A DNA stretch of 64,000 nt from Rhizobiaceae bacterium. GTDB taxonomy: Bacteria; Pseudomonadota; Alphaproteobacteria; Rhizobiales; Rhizobiaceae. This document shows, one piece after another, positions 26,816 to 35,705 of this stretch. The notes below the pieces were generated by a model, which was not told the DNA's origin, ran no database searches, and was given only the letters and a program-made list of their open reading frames with translations. The translations under genes were made by a program, and so were the position numbers. Every line of letters starts with the position of its first letter. Within the stretch, counting starts at the first letter, position 1. The stretch covers positions 1 to 64,000 of the forward strand of contig JAMLJD010000017.1 in the NCBI GenBank assembly GCA_023953775.1, written 5' to 3'.

Positions 26816-27270
26816 GCGCGCAGAAGCCGGGCCTCCGGCTGGTCAAGGACACCGGCGGCAATGAAGATTATCGGCTCGAGGAGCATATCGGCTTCGTGCT
26901 GCGCAAGGCGCATCAGCGCCATCTGGCGATCTTTACTCGGCAAATCTCCGACCTGACCCCGCCGCAGTTCGCTGCACTCGCCAAGTTGCACGAGGTCGGA
27001 GCGACGTCGCAAAACCAGCTTGGCGCGTTGATCGCAATGGATGCCGCGACGATCAAGGGCGTGATCGACCGGCTCAAGGCGCGCGGCCTGGTATCGCTCG
27101 CGCCGCACGAGGCGGACCGTCGGCGACTGGTCGTCAGCCTCACGCCGGACGGTGAGACGGCGGTGACCGACCTGCTTGACCGGGCCCACAGGATCACTGA
27201 AGAAACGCTCGAGCCGCTGACGCAGCGCGAGCGAGCCAGCTTCCTGAAACTGCTGTCGAAGATCAGTTGA
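26812..27270 (+). CDS. MarR-family transcriptional regulator
   Basis: A 152-residue winged-helix regulator. The recognition region is TSQNQLGALIAMDAATIKGVIDRLKARGLVSLAP, and the wing is HEADRRRLVVSLTPDG with the family DxRxxxV/L motif. It is last in the Mo-hydroxylase operon (ATGA overlap). Because similar pseudo-palindromes occur upstream of this operon, of the hyuA/fpr divergon and more weakly of LIV operon 1, I propose it represses these units until the heterocyclic substrate or an intermediate binds. This is inference. Confidence 0.9.
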   Translation: MSAQKPGLRLVKDTGGNEDYRLEEHIGFVLRKAHQRHLAIFTRQISDLTPPQFAALAKLHEVGATSQNQLGALIAMDAATIKGVIDRLKARGLVSLAPHEADRRRLVVSLTPDGETAVTDLLDRAHRITEETLEPLTQRERASFLKLLSKIS

Positions 27271-27274
27271 GGGT

Positions 27275-29023
27275 TCAGGCAGTCGCGGACCGGATGCGCG
27301 CGGTTTCCACAGCGTCGACCGCGCGGCCATCCGGCGTGGTCGCGACGGCGAACATCTCACGGGCCTGATCGAGGCTGTAATAGCCCATCTCGATATCGTG
27401 AAGCACCTGTTGCGGATCGCGCGTCAGCGGGTCGCCATAGCCGCCGCCGCCGGGCGTCCCGACTTCGACACGGTCGCCGGCGACCAGCGGAATATCCTGT
27501 TCCTTCGACAGGTGCGGCGGAACATGGGCCTTGCCGTTCTGCCATACGGTGACGATATTCGGGGCACCGTCGACCCCGCCGAGCGCGCCTTGTGGCCCGT
27601 AACGGCCGTGATCCATCACGAAGGAGGCGCGCGCCTCGCCGCGCAGCAACTCGATCTCATACTCGATGCCGAATCCGCCGCGCAGGCGTCCTGGTCCGCC
27701 CGATCCTTCGCGCAGGGCGTAACGACGATACAGCACCGGATAGGCCTGTTCCATCACCTCGATGGGAGGCGATTTGGAAATGCCGATGGTCGAGCAGCCA
27801 TTGGTCAGCCCGTCCTCGCCGGCATTGCCGCCATAGCCGCCGCCGGAGAGCTGATACATGACGAAATCGCGCTTGCGTGCCGGGTCGTGGCCGCCGAGCG
27901 CGAAATTTCCGCTGGTGCCCGCGGGCGCCGCCGTCACGTCCTGAGGCAGCGCGCCGACCATGGCCGAGAACACGGCCTCCGCGATACGCTGCGAGACCTC
28001 CGCGGCGCAGCCTGAAACCGGGCGCGGGTAGAGGGCATCGAGGAACGTTCCCTCGGGCCGCTTGACGACGAGCGGCTCGAAAGCGCCCGCATTCAGCGGC
28101 ACGTCGGGAAAGATATGCCGCATGGCGAGGTAGACGGACGACAGCGTGGTGGCGAGCACGCTGTTCATGGGTCCTATGCAGGGCGGACTGGAACCGGCGA
28201 AGTCGAAGGTGAGGGTGTCGCCTTTCTTCTCGACCGCCAGCGCGATCAGCAGCGGCTCGTCGACCACGCCGTCCGAATCGACATAGGCCTTGCCGCGATA
28301 GACCCCGTCGTCGATGGCTGAGATCCGCTTGCGCATCTGTTCGGCGGCGCGGCTTCGGAGCTCCGCAATCGCCTCGACTACCGTATCGTCACCGTAACGA
28401 GCCAGGATTCGTAAAACCCTGTCCTCACCGACCCGCAACGCCGCTGCCTGGGCGCGGATGTCGCCGATGCGCTGGTCGGCGATGCGGATGTTGGAGCAGA
28501 TGATCGCATAGATCTCCGGATCCATGGCACCAGCTTTGAACAGCTTGACCGGCGGCAACCGCAGACCTTCCTGTTCGACGGCCGTCGCGGAGGCCGAAAA
28601 GCCGCCGGGCACCGAGCCGCCTATGTCGGGCCAGTGGCCGGTGTTCGACAGCCAGCAGAAGATCGCGCCATTGCGGAAGACCGGCATCACGAAGCGCACG
28701 TCCATCAGATGCGTGCCGCCCAGATAGGGATCGTTGACGATGTAGATGTCGCCCTCATCGGGTGGCAGGCATCGGCCGTCGGCGATCATCTCGATCAGCG
28801 TACGGGTCGAATGCTGCATCACGCCGACGAAGACCGGCAGGCCGCCTATTCCCTGAGCGATCACCGAGCCGTCCTCGGCGGAATAGATGCCGTCGGAGCG
28901 GTCGTTGGCTTCGGCGATCACCGGCGAGAAGGCCGATCGAGAGAAGGCGAGGTCCATCTCGTCGCAGACCTGTTGCAGCCCTGCCTCAATGACCGAAAGC
29001 GTGATGGCGTCGAGTGTCGTCAT
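27275..29023 (-). CDS. hyuB: hydantoinase B/oxoprolinase family protein (HyuB)
   Basis: A 582-residue subunit of ATP-dependent hydantoinase/N-methylhydantoinase/oxoprolinase-type enzymes. Family motifs are NDRSDGIYSAEDGSVIAQ, GDIYIVNDPYLGGTHLMDVRFV with probable metal-binding residues, GGGYGGNAGEDGLTNG and the Gly-rich C-terminal VGTPGGGGYGDP. It is co-transcribed with hyuA (ATGA overlap, start 29023), and the pair forms one ATP-consuming amidohydrolase acting on cyclic imides or lactams. In this setting I suggest it opens the tetrahydro-6-oxonicotinate lactam. It converges with the MarR gene (4-bp gap). Confidence 0.92.
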   Translation of the reverse strand: MTTLDAITLSVIEAGLQQVCDEMDLAFSRSAFSPVIAEANDRSDGIYSAEDGSVIAQGIGGLPVFVGVMQHSTRTLIEMIADGRCLPPDEGDIYIVNDPYLGGTHLMDVRFVMPVFRNGAIFCWLSNTGHWPDIGGSVPGGFSASATAVEQEGLRLPPVKLFKAGAMDPEIYAIICSNIRIADQRIGDIRAQAAALRVGEDRVLRILARYGDDTVVEAIAELRSRAAEQMRKRISAIDDGVYRGKAYVDSDGVVDEPLLIALAVEKKGDTLTFDFAGSSPPCIGPMNSVLATTLSSVYLAMRHIFPDVPLNAGAFEPLVVKRPEGTFLDALYPRPVSGCAAEVSQRIAEAVFSAMVGALPQDVTAAPAGTSGNFALGGHDPARKRDFVMYQLSGGGYGGNAGEDGLTNGCSTIGISKSPPIEVMEQAYPVLYRRYALREGSGGPGRLRGGFGIEYEIELLRGEARASFVMDHGRYGPQGALGGVDGAPNIVTVWQNGKAHVPPHLSKEQDIPLVAGDRVEVGTPGGGGYGDPLTRDPQQVLHDIEMGYYSLDQAREMFAVATTPDGRAVDAVETARIRSATA

Positions 29024-31104
29024 CGCGTCGTCTCCCTGGCGATTTCGATGATGATGTTGCCGTCGGCGTCACCGGTGGCGCGATCGCCCGGTTCGAGCAC
29101 TGTCGTGGCATCCATCTGCTCGAGGATGGCCGGTCCCACCACCAGCGCGTCGAGAGGCAGCCTGTCGCGCGCATAGACCGGCGTCTCCGCCCATCCGCCA
29201 TTCTCGAACCACACCGAGCGCGTGCCAGTCCGCGCGCCGTCGAGCGTCGCAGCCCGGCCGGCCGGATCGATCAGGATGGACAGGTCGGCTGACGGACGCT
29301 GGCCGATCACGGAGGTGTTGAGATTGACGAGATTGGCACGAATCTCCGGCAGCTTGACCTTGAAGCGGGCCTCGTAGGCGATCTCGAAAAGCTCCTGAAG
29401 CGTCGGCGCGTCCACCGCGCCGTCGGGCAGCGGCACATTGATCAGGTGGGTCTGCCCGACGAACTGCATGTCGGCGGAATGCAGCACCGTTATGCTGTCG
29501 GGCGTGATCGCCTCTTCGTCGATCAGCGCGGTGCCCTCCGCAACCTGTTCGGACAGGACGCTCTCGATAAGGCTCCTGTTCAGATCGGCGACGGGTCGGT
29601 TCACGGTACGGACGAAGTCGTGCCGCAGGTCGGCGACCACGCAGCCGAGGGCATTGGTTATCCCCGGTCGTGCCGGAACGACGACGCGGGGAATGGCGAG
29701 TTCGCGGGCCAGCGCGGTTGCATGCAACGGGCCGGCGCCTCCGAAGGCGAACAGCGCGAAGTCGCGCGGATCGTGACCCCGCGAAAGCGACACCATGCGG
29801 ATCGCCCCGGCCATCTTGAGGTTGGCGAGCCGCAGTACAGCCCCCGCCGCCTCCACGCCGTCAAGGTCGGTCTTGTTGCCGATCCTGTCGGCGAAGGCCG
29901 CTGCGACCGAGGCCACGGTGACCGGATTGTCGACGGACAAAAGCTTGTGCGGATCGAGCCGCCCCAGCACGAGATTGGCGTCCGTGATCGTCGGCTCGGT
30001 GCCGCCGCGGCCGTAGCAGATCGGGCCGGGCGATGCGCCGGCGCTTTCCGGGCCGATGCGGATCAGCCCGGCATCGTCGACGCGTGCGATCGAACCGCCG
30101 CCGGCGCCGACCGTGTGCACGTCGACCATCGGAACGTGGATCGGCATCGCATATTCTATCTCGATCTCGTTGGAGACCGCGGGCTGCGCGTCGCGGATCA
30201 GGGCCACGTCCGTCGAGGTGCCGCCCATGTCGTAGGTGACGAGGTTGGCAAAGCCAGCGCGCCGCGCTGTATAGGCTGCAGCCATGACGCCGGAGGCCGG
30301 CCCAGACATCACGGTCTTGGCTGCTTCGCGGGTGACCAGCCGTGCCGAGATCATGCCGCCATTGCCGTTCATCACCAGATAGTCGCGCCGGTATCCGCGC
30401 CCGGCGAGCTCGGTGCGCAGCCGTTCGACATAGCGTTTGAGGATCGGCTGCACGGATGCGCTGACGGCGGCCGTGACGCCGCGCTCGAACTCGCGCGCTT
30501 CCGAAAGCAATGCATGTCCCGCCGTGATATGGTCGTTCGGCCAGAGTTCCGCGGCGATGTCGGCCGCGCGCTGTTCGTGGGCGGGATTCGCGTAGGCATG
30601 CAGGAAATGAATGACGAGCGATTCGCAACCCGCGTCGAGCAGAGCCCGGACGGCTACGCGCACCTCGTCTTCGTCGAGCGGCTCACGAACGCGGCCGGAC
30701 GCCTCCATTCGCTCGGTGACTTCCAGCCTCAGATTGCGCGGAATCACCGGCACGAACGACCCCGTCATGCCGTAAGGTTGCGGCCGGGTGCGGCGTCCGA
30801 GTTCCAGTACGTCGCGAAAACCGCGCGTCGTGATCAGCCCGGTTCGCGCAAGCCGGCGCTCGAGCACGGCATTGGTCGTGGTGGTGGTGCCGTGGACGAT
30901 GAGATCGATTTCGCCGACCGGGAAATCTGTCTGGTCGAGCGCCGCGATCACGCCATGCGCCTGGTTCCGGAGCGTCGTCGGCGTCTTGGCGATGTGGACT
31001 CGGCCGTTTGTCCGGCCGTCGAGGAGGATCAGATCGGTGAACGTTCCGCCGACGTCGATGCCCGCGACGACTGCCCCGCGCATCTGTTCGTTATTCTCAT
31101 TCAT
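29020..31104 (-). CDS. hyuA: hydantoinase/oxoprolinase family protein (HyuA)
   Basis: A 694-residue ATP-binding subunit with the ASKHA-type fold. Motifs include VVAGIDVGGTFTDLILLDG (phosphate 1), VHGTTTTTNAVLERRLARTGLITTRGFRD, MNGNGGM, TYDMGGTSTDVALI (phosphate 2) and FGGAGPLHATALA. I place the start at 31104 (MNENNEQ), or possibly 31083 (MRGAVV), because upstream residues have no family similarity. HyuA phosphorylates the lactam oxygen and HyuB hydrolyses it. Divergent from fpr; a well-defined candidate operator lies 81 bp upstream of this start. Confidence 0.92.
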   Translation of the reverse strand: MNENNEQMRGAVVAGIDVGGTFTDLILLDGRTNGRVHIAKTPTTLRNQAHGVIAALDQTDFPVGEIDLIVHGTTTTTNAVLERRLARTGLITTRGFRDVLELGRRTRPQPYGMTGSFVPVIPRNLRLEVTERMEASGRVREPLDEDEVRVAVRALLDAGCESLVIHFLHAYANPAHEQRAADIAAELWPNDHITAGHALLSEAREFERGVTAAVSASVQPILKRYVERLRTELAGRGYRRDYLVMNGNGGMISARLVTREAAKTVMSGPASGVMAAAYTARRAGFANLVTYDMGGTSTDVALIRDAQPAVSNEIEIEYAMPIHVPMVDVHTVGAGGGSIARVDDAGLIRIGPESAGASPGPICYGRGGTEPTITDANLVLGRLDPHKLLSVDNPVTVASVAAAFADRIGNKTDLDGVEAAGAVLRLANLKMAGAIRMVSLSRGHDPRDFALFAFGGAGPLHATALARELAIPRVVVPARPGITNALGCVVADLRHDFVRTVNRPVADLNRSLIESVLSEQVAEGTALIDEEAITPDSITVLHSADMQFVGQTHLINVPLPDGAVDAPTLQELFEIAYEARFKVKLPEIRANLVNLNTSVIGQRPSADLSILIDPAGRAATLDGARTGTRSVWFENGGWAETPVYARDRLPLDALVVGPAILEQMDATTVLEPGDRATGDADGNIIIEIARETTR

Positions 31105-31184
31105 GCGCGAAATCCGGAATGATCGACCTGTCTGGGGCGTGAATTTGGAACGTCGCTCCACGTCCGCATCTTGACGCAATATTC

Positions 31185-31198
31185 ATTTGTATACTAAT
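31185..31198. promoter_or_regulatory. candidate operator in the hyuA-fpr divergent region
   Basis: ATTTGTATACTAAT is a 14-bp palindrome with a single central-arm mismatch (T-T). It matches the site at 20152 at 11 of 14 positions. Its position between two divergent transcription units suits a MarR-type repressor controlling both. Confidence 0.55.
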
Positions 31199-31294
31199 AA
31201 ATTATCGACGCAAGGCCGAGCTGGGCCTCAGGGCCCTTTCGAACGATCCGAGCCGCCGATGAGGCGGCATTGCTTTGACCGCAAGGACGGACCG

Positions 31295-32122
31295 ATGCAG
31301 ACGGAAGCAGCACGCACGATCGAGATAGCCGAAAAGCCGCAATTCGCGGTTCCGGCGAATGTCTATGCCGAGACGGTGACGTCGGTTCGCCACTACACGG
31401 ACGACCTGTTCTCGTTCCGCATCACGCGGCCGCAGAGCTTCCGCTTCCGGTCGGGCGAGTTCGTGATGATCGGCCTGCCGAATGCGGAGAAGCCGGTCTT
31501 CCGCGCATATTCGATCGCCAGCCCGTCATGGGATGATGAACTCGAGTTCTTCTCGATCAAGGTTCCGGACGGGCCTCTGACCCAGCACCTGCAGAAAATC
31601 CAGCCGGGCGACACCGTCCTGATGCGCCAGAAGCCGACGGGTACGCTGGTTCTCGACGCTCTGTCGCCGGGCAGGCGTCTGTTCATGATCTCGACCGGCA
31701 CCGGCATCGCGCCTTTCGCCAGTCTGATCCGCGACCCCGAGACATATGAGAAGTTCGACCAGGTTGTTCTGACGCACACATGCCGCGACGTAGCCGAACT
31801 CACCTATGGTGAGGAGCTGTTCCGCTCGGCGCAGGAGGATCCGCTGATCGGCGAGCTGACCGCCGGGCGATTGACCTGCTACAGCACGACGACCCGCGAA
31901 CCCTACAATCGCATGGGACGTATCACCACGCTGATCGAGGACGGCAAGATGTTCGCCGACCTCGGCATCGAGCCGTTCAATCCCGAAACCGACCGTGTGA
32001 TGATCTGCGGCTCCGTGGCGATGCTCAAGGATGTCAAGTCCATCGTCGAGAAAGCCGGCTTCGAGGAGGGCTCGAACGCCAAACCGGCAGCCTTCGTCGT
32101 CGAACGCGCCTTCGTGGACTAA
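31295..32122 (+). CDS. fpr: ferredoxin--NADP(+) reductase
   Basis: A 275-residue single-domain FPR. FAD-binding motif is FRAYSIASP (RxYS), the NADP(H) region STGTGIAPFASLI, and the C-terminal AAFVVERAFVD is the tail seen in bacterial FPRs of alphaproteobacteria. The start at 31295 (MQTEAART) has AAGGA 7 bases upstream. It moves electrons between NADPH and ferredoxin or flavodoxin. Its divergence from hyuBA, sharing an operator, suggests it supplies reduced ferredoxin for the 6-hydroxynicotinate reductase step. Confidence 0.93.
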   Translation: MQTEAARTIEIAEKPQFAVPANVYAETVTSVRHYTDDLFSFRITRPQSFRFRSGEFVMIGLPNAEKPVFRAYSIASPSWDDELEFFSIKVPDGPLTQHLQKIQPGDTVLMRQKPTGTLVLDALSPGRRLFMISTGTGIAPFASLIRDPETYEKFDQVVLTHTCRDVAELTYGEELFRSAQEDPLIGELTAGRLTCYSTTTREPYNRMGRITTLIEDGKMFADLGIEPFNPETDRVMICGSVAMLKDVKSIVEKAGFEEGSNAKPAAFVVERAFVD

Positions 32123-32123
32123 C

Positions 32124-32360
32124 TCAGAACGCCTTGAACGTCATCGTCGTGAGCGTCCGGAATATCCCCGGCACGTCCGCGACATTGTCGTTGATGAACT
32201 TGCCGATATCGACGCCGTCTTCGATGTAGATCTTGAGCAGCAGGTCGTAGTCACCGCTCGTCGAATAGAGCTCGGAGACGATCTCGCGTTCGAACAGCGT
32301 GTCGGCCACGTCATAGGTCTTGCCGGGCGAGCATTGTATCTGGACGAATACCGGTCTCAT
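32124..32360 (-). CDS. stand-alone Lrp/AsnC ligand-binding (RAM) domain protein
   Basis: A 78-residue protein that is only the C-terminal alpha/beta ligand-binding and oligomerisation domain of Lrp/AsnC regulators (RPVFVQIQCSPG, then SGDYDLLLKIYIED, then the C-terminal helix and strand RTLTTMTFKAF). There is no DNA-binding helix-turn-helix. Stand-alone RAM proteins may sense amino acids or co-assemble with full-length Lrp proteins. Its stop lies 1 bp from the convergent fpr stop. Confidence 0.85.
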   Translation of the reverse strand: MRPVFVQIQCSPGKTYDVADTLFEREIVSELYSTSGDYDLLLKIYIEDGVDIGKFINDNVADVPGIFRTLTTMTFKAF

Positions 32361-32412
32361 CGAAACTCCGTCAGTTCGCGCAATTTCCCGCGCATCAAAA
32401 TGTCCGTGCTGG

Positions 32413-33252
32413 TCAATCGCCTGTCAACAGCGTTTCGACAAGCGGATGATCGGCAAAAGCCAGACCATCGATCACGTCGAAATGGTGCCGGTCGGGCTCG
32501 ACCACGAGCGCTGTCATGGCGCCGAGCCCGGTCCAGACATTTACAAGAAGCTCGCTCTGGCGAATGAACTCTGCCCGCTCCGTGCCGCCGACCCAGCAGG
32601 TCACCCGCGCGCCCTCGAGCGGGTCAAGCATGGCCGGGCTCTCGGATTGCGCGATATGCTCGGCGATGCCCAGCGTCGCGTTCATGGCAGTGCGCATCAA
32701 CGGTCTGAGGTCGTGCACGCCCGACAGTGACAGCGTGTGGACGATGCGATCCTGCGTGGCCCGTGACAGCGGCGTGGTTGCGCTCACCATCCTGGTGACG
32801 AGATGGCCGCCAGCCGAGTGGCCGGTCAGGAAGACCGGTCCGGAAACCTCAGATGCCGCAGCCTCGATTGCCAAGCCGACATGACGTGTGATGTCGGCGA
32901 TCGTCACGTCCGGGCAAAGAGGATATGATGGAATGGCGACGGCGTAGCCCCGCTCGACGGCTCCGGCAGCGAGATGGGACCAGAGGCTCTTGTCGAAGCG
33001 CATCCAGTAGCCGCCATGGACGAAGACGACGAGCCCCTTGCCTTTGCCGTCGGGCAGGAAAAGGTCGTAGCGGTGGCGCTCGCCTTCGTCGCCTCCGATG
33101 GCGACGTCGAGTTTTGCCAGGCCCTGTGTCGTCCTCGTGTCCCGGTACCGGGCGGCTGACTCTGCCCACAAATCAGGCCAACGCTCGCTGCGCGGGATGT
33201 TCGGGAAGTTCGCATAGGCGTCGTTCCAGTCCTCGATCCTGCGCCAGATCAT
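32413..33252 (-). CDS. alpha/beta hydrolase, probable N-formylkynurenine formamidase (AFMID type)
   Basis: A 279-residue alpha/beta hydrolase with the HGGYW oxyanion motif (VVFVHGGYWMRFDK, about residue 77) and the nucleophile elbow TGHSAGGH. A late His in VEPDRHHFDVI is the likely catalytic His. HGGYW plus GHSAGGH are characteristic of arylformamidases. It diverges from an operon encoding tryptophan 2,3-dioxygenase and kynureninase, and a formamidase is the only enzyme missing between them. No separate cyclase-type kynB is present, so this gene is the best candidate. The function is inferred from motif and context. Confidence 0.8.
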   Translation of the reverse strand: MIWRRIEDWNDAYANFPNIPRSERWPDLWAESAARYRDTRTTQGLAKLDVAIGGDEGERHRYDLFLPDGKGKGLVVFVHGGYWMRFDKSLWSHLAAGAVERGYAVAIPSYPLCPDVTIADITRHVGLAIEAAASEVSGPVFLTGHSAGGHLVTRMVSATTPLSRATQDRIVHTLSLSGVHDLRPLMRTAMNATLGIAEHIAQSESPAMLDPLEGARVTCWVGGTERAEFIRQSELLVNVWTGLGAMTALVVEPDRHHFDVIDGLAFADHPLVETLLTGD

Positions 33253-33333
33253 GATCCGTCCCCTCGGGCTTTCGTTCTCGTTCCGCGTGATGAGCAGGTC
33301 TAGCGGCGCAACCCTGTCGCGCCAAGTCGATTT

Positions 33334-33367
33334 AAGTATTTCAACCTTAAAATTTCATACTTGAAAT
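33334..33367. promoter_or_regulatory. candidate MarR-type operator of the anthraniloyl-CoA operon
   Basis: ATTTCA-TACT-TGAAAT (33352-33367) is a perfect 6-bp-arm palindrome. A related AAGTATTTCAA sequence at 33334-33344 looks like a second, partial copy. The sites are 47-80 bp upstream of the first gene of the operon and in the shared region with the divergent formamidase. The operon encodes its own MarR protein (36460), the likely ligand. Confidence 0.5.
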
Positions 33368-33413
33368 GTTTTAGCGGCGATGTGATACTGTTCGAAACGG
33401 AGGCATGGTACCG

Positions 33414-35705
33414 ATGAAAATCGCGGTCCTGGGCGGCGGTCCCGCTGGTCTCTATTTCGCGATCTCGATGAAGTTGCGCGACTCGGCGCATGATGTCACT
33501 GTCTACGAGCGCAACCGTGCCGACGATACATTCGGCTGGGGCGTCGTCCTGTCGGACGAGACGCTCGACAATCTCGCTGCAAACGATCCGGTCAGCGCGG
33601 ACCGTATCCGTCAACATTTCGCCTATTGGGACGACATTGCCGTCGTCTACAACGGTACGCGAACCGTTTCGACCGGGCATGGCTTCTGCGGCATCGGTCG
33701 CATGCGCCTTCTACTGCTCCTGCAGGAGCGCGCGCGCGAACTCGGAGTCAAGCTGGAATTCCAGACCGAGATCGACGATCCGCGACCCTTCATGGAAAGC
33801 CATGACATGGTTCTGGCGGCGGATGGGCTGAATTCGAAGACGCGCGGTGTCTTCGAGGAAGTGTTCAAGCCCGATATCGATATCCGCAGATGCAAGTTCG
33901 TGTGGCTTGGCACCAGGCAGAAATTCGACGACGCGTTCACCTTCATCTTCGAGAAGACCGGACACGGCTGGGTGTGGGCGCATGCATATCAATTCGACGC
34001 CGACACCGCGACGTTCATCGTCGAGTGCAGCGAGGAGACCTGGGACAAGTTCGGCTTCGGCGCGATGTCGAAGGAAGAGTCTATCGCCACCTGCGAGCGC
34101 ATTTTCGCCGATCATCTCGACGGCCACAGCCTGATCTCGAACGCCAATCACATTCGCGGTTCGGCCTGGATCAACTTCCCGCGCGTGCTGTGCGAGCGCT
34201 GGTCTCACGAGAATCTCGCCCTGATGGGCGACGCGGCTGCGAGCGCGCATTTCTCGATCGGCTCGGGCACCAAGCTGGCACTTGAAAGTGCCATCGCTCT
34301 TGCCGGCTACATGCATTCCGAACCCGGTCTCGCCGCGGCCTTCGAGAAGTACGAGGATGCGCGGCGGACGGAAGTCCTCAAGCTGCAGTCGGCGGCGAGG
34401 AACTCGCTCGAATGGTTCGAGGACGTCGAACGCTATCTCCATCTCGATCCCGTCCAGTTCAACTATTCGCTGCTGACGCGGTCGCAGCGGATCAGCCACG
34501 AGAACTTGCGGCTGCGCGACGGCGCCTGGCTGGCAGGCGCGGAGACGTGGTTCCAGGCGCAGGCGGGCGCCGCCGCCAACACGAATCGGCCACCCATGTT
34601 CGCGCCCTATAGGCTGCGTGGCATGGAGCTGAAGAACCGGGTCGTCGTATCGCCGATGGCTCAGTATCGCGCCGTGGACGGCACGCCGACCGATTGGCAT
34701 TTCGTGCACTATTGCGAGCGAGCCAAGGGTGGTGCGGGGCTGGTCTATATCGAGATGACCTGCGTGTCGCCGGAAGGCCGCATCACCCCGGGCTGCCCCG
34801 GCTTCTACAAGCCGGAGCACGAGGCGGCGTGGAAACGGATCGTCGACTTCGCGCACGCCGAGACGGACGCGAAGATCTGCGCGCAACTCGGCCATTCGGG
34901 CCCCAAGGGATCGACCCAGCTCGGCTGGGAGGAAGACAATGCCCCGCTCGCCGAGGGCAACTGGCCGCTGCTCGCCGCCTCCGCCGTTCCGTGGGCCGAG
35001 GCGAACCAGGTGCCGAAGGCGATGGACCGTGCCGACATGGACATGGTTAGAGACCAGTTCGTGGCCGCCGCCGAAATGGCCGAGCGCTGCGGCTTCGACA
35101 TGCTCGAACTCCACATGGCGCACGGCTATCTTCTGTCGTCCTTCATCTCTCCGCTGATCAACCGGCGCGAGGACGAGTATGGCGGCAACCTGGACAACCG
35201 GATGCGCTATCCGCTGGAAGTGTTCCACGCGGTGCGCGCCGTGTGGCCACAAGACAAGCCGATCTCGGTCCGCATCTCGGCGAATGACTGGGTTGGAGAC
35301 GAAGGCGTAACGCCACAGGAGGCAGTCGAGATCGCCCGCATGCTCGATGCGGCTGGTGTTGACATCTGCGACGTGTCAGCGGGCCAGACCTCGGTCCGCG
35401 CCAAGCCGGTCTACGGCCGCATGTTCCAGACGCCGTTTTCGGACCGGATCCGGAACGAGACCGGTATGGCAACGATGGCCGTCGGAAACATCTACGAGCC
35501 GGACCACGTCAATTCCATCCTGATGGCAGGTCGGGCCGATCTCGTTTGCCTGGCGCGGCCGCATCTGGCCGATCCCTACTGGACATTGCATGCTGCCGCC
35601 ACGCTCGGTGATCGTGGCGTGCGCTGGCCCAACCCGTACTGGCCGGGCCGCGACCAGCTCTACCGGCTCGCAGAGAGGCAGGAACAGATGACGGGGAAGG
35701 TGTGA
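33414..35705 (+). CDS. 2-aminobenzoyl-CoA monooxygenase/reductase-type bifunctional flavoenzyme
   Basis: A 763-residue fusion. The N-terminal part (1-390) is an FAD aromatic hydroxylase with [19 protein letters not shown] and [13 protein letters not shown] plus [19 protein letters not shown]. The C-terminal part (from about 400) is an Old Yellow Enzyme-type FMN reductase ([59 protein letters not shown]). Anthraniloyl-CoA monooxygenase/reductases both hydroxylate and reduce 2-aminobenzoyl-CoA, dearomatising the ring. Databases often name this family salicylyl-CoA 5-hydroxylase/oxidoreductase; the aminobenzoate ligase and kynU in the same operon support anthraniloyl-CoA. I prefer ATG 33414 (GGAGG ten bases upstream); ATG 33405 is too close to it. 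Confidence 0.88.
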   Translation: MKIAVLGGGPAGLYFAISMKLRDSAHDVTVYERNRADDTFGWGVVLSDETLDNLAANDPVSADRIRQHFAYWDDIAVVYNGTRTVSTGHGFCGIGRMRLLLLLQERARELGVKLEFQTEIDDPRPFMESHDMVLAADGLNSKTRGVFEEVFKPDIDIRRCKFVWLGTRQKFDDAFTFIFEKTGHGWVWAHAYQFDADTATFIVECSEETWDKFGFGAMSKEESIATCERIFADHLDGHSLISNANHIRGSAWINFPRVLCERWSHENLALMGDAAASAHFSIGSGTKLALESAIALAGYMHSEPGLAAAFEKYEDARRTEVLKLQSAARNSLEWFEDVERYLHLDPVQFNYSLLTRSQRISHENLRLRDGAWLAGAETWFQAQAGAAANTNRPPMFAPYRLRGMELKNRVVVSPMAQYRAVDGTPTDWHFVHYCERAKGGAGLVYIEMTCVSPEGRITPGCPGFYKPEHEAAWKRIVDFAHAETDAKICAQLGHSGPKGSTQLGWEEDNAPLAEGNWPLLAASAVPWAEANQVPKAMDRADMDMVRDQFVAAAEMAERCGFDMLELHMAHGYLLSSFISPLINRREDEYGGNLDNRMRYPLEVFHAVRAVWPQDKPISVRISANDWVGDEGVTPQEAVEIARMLDAAGVDICDVSAGQTSVRAKPVYGRMFQTPFSDRIRNETGMATMAVGNIYEPDHVNSILMAGRADLVCLARPHLADPYWTLHAAATLGDRGVRWPNPYWPGRDQLYRLAERQEQMTGKV

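Noticed and set aside
33405-35705. Salicylyl-CoA 5-hydroxylase assignment
   Set aside because: The family name is often given as this, but an aminobenzoate-CoA ligase and kynureninase in the same operon make anthraniloyl-CoA the better-supported substrate.
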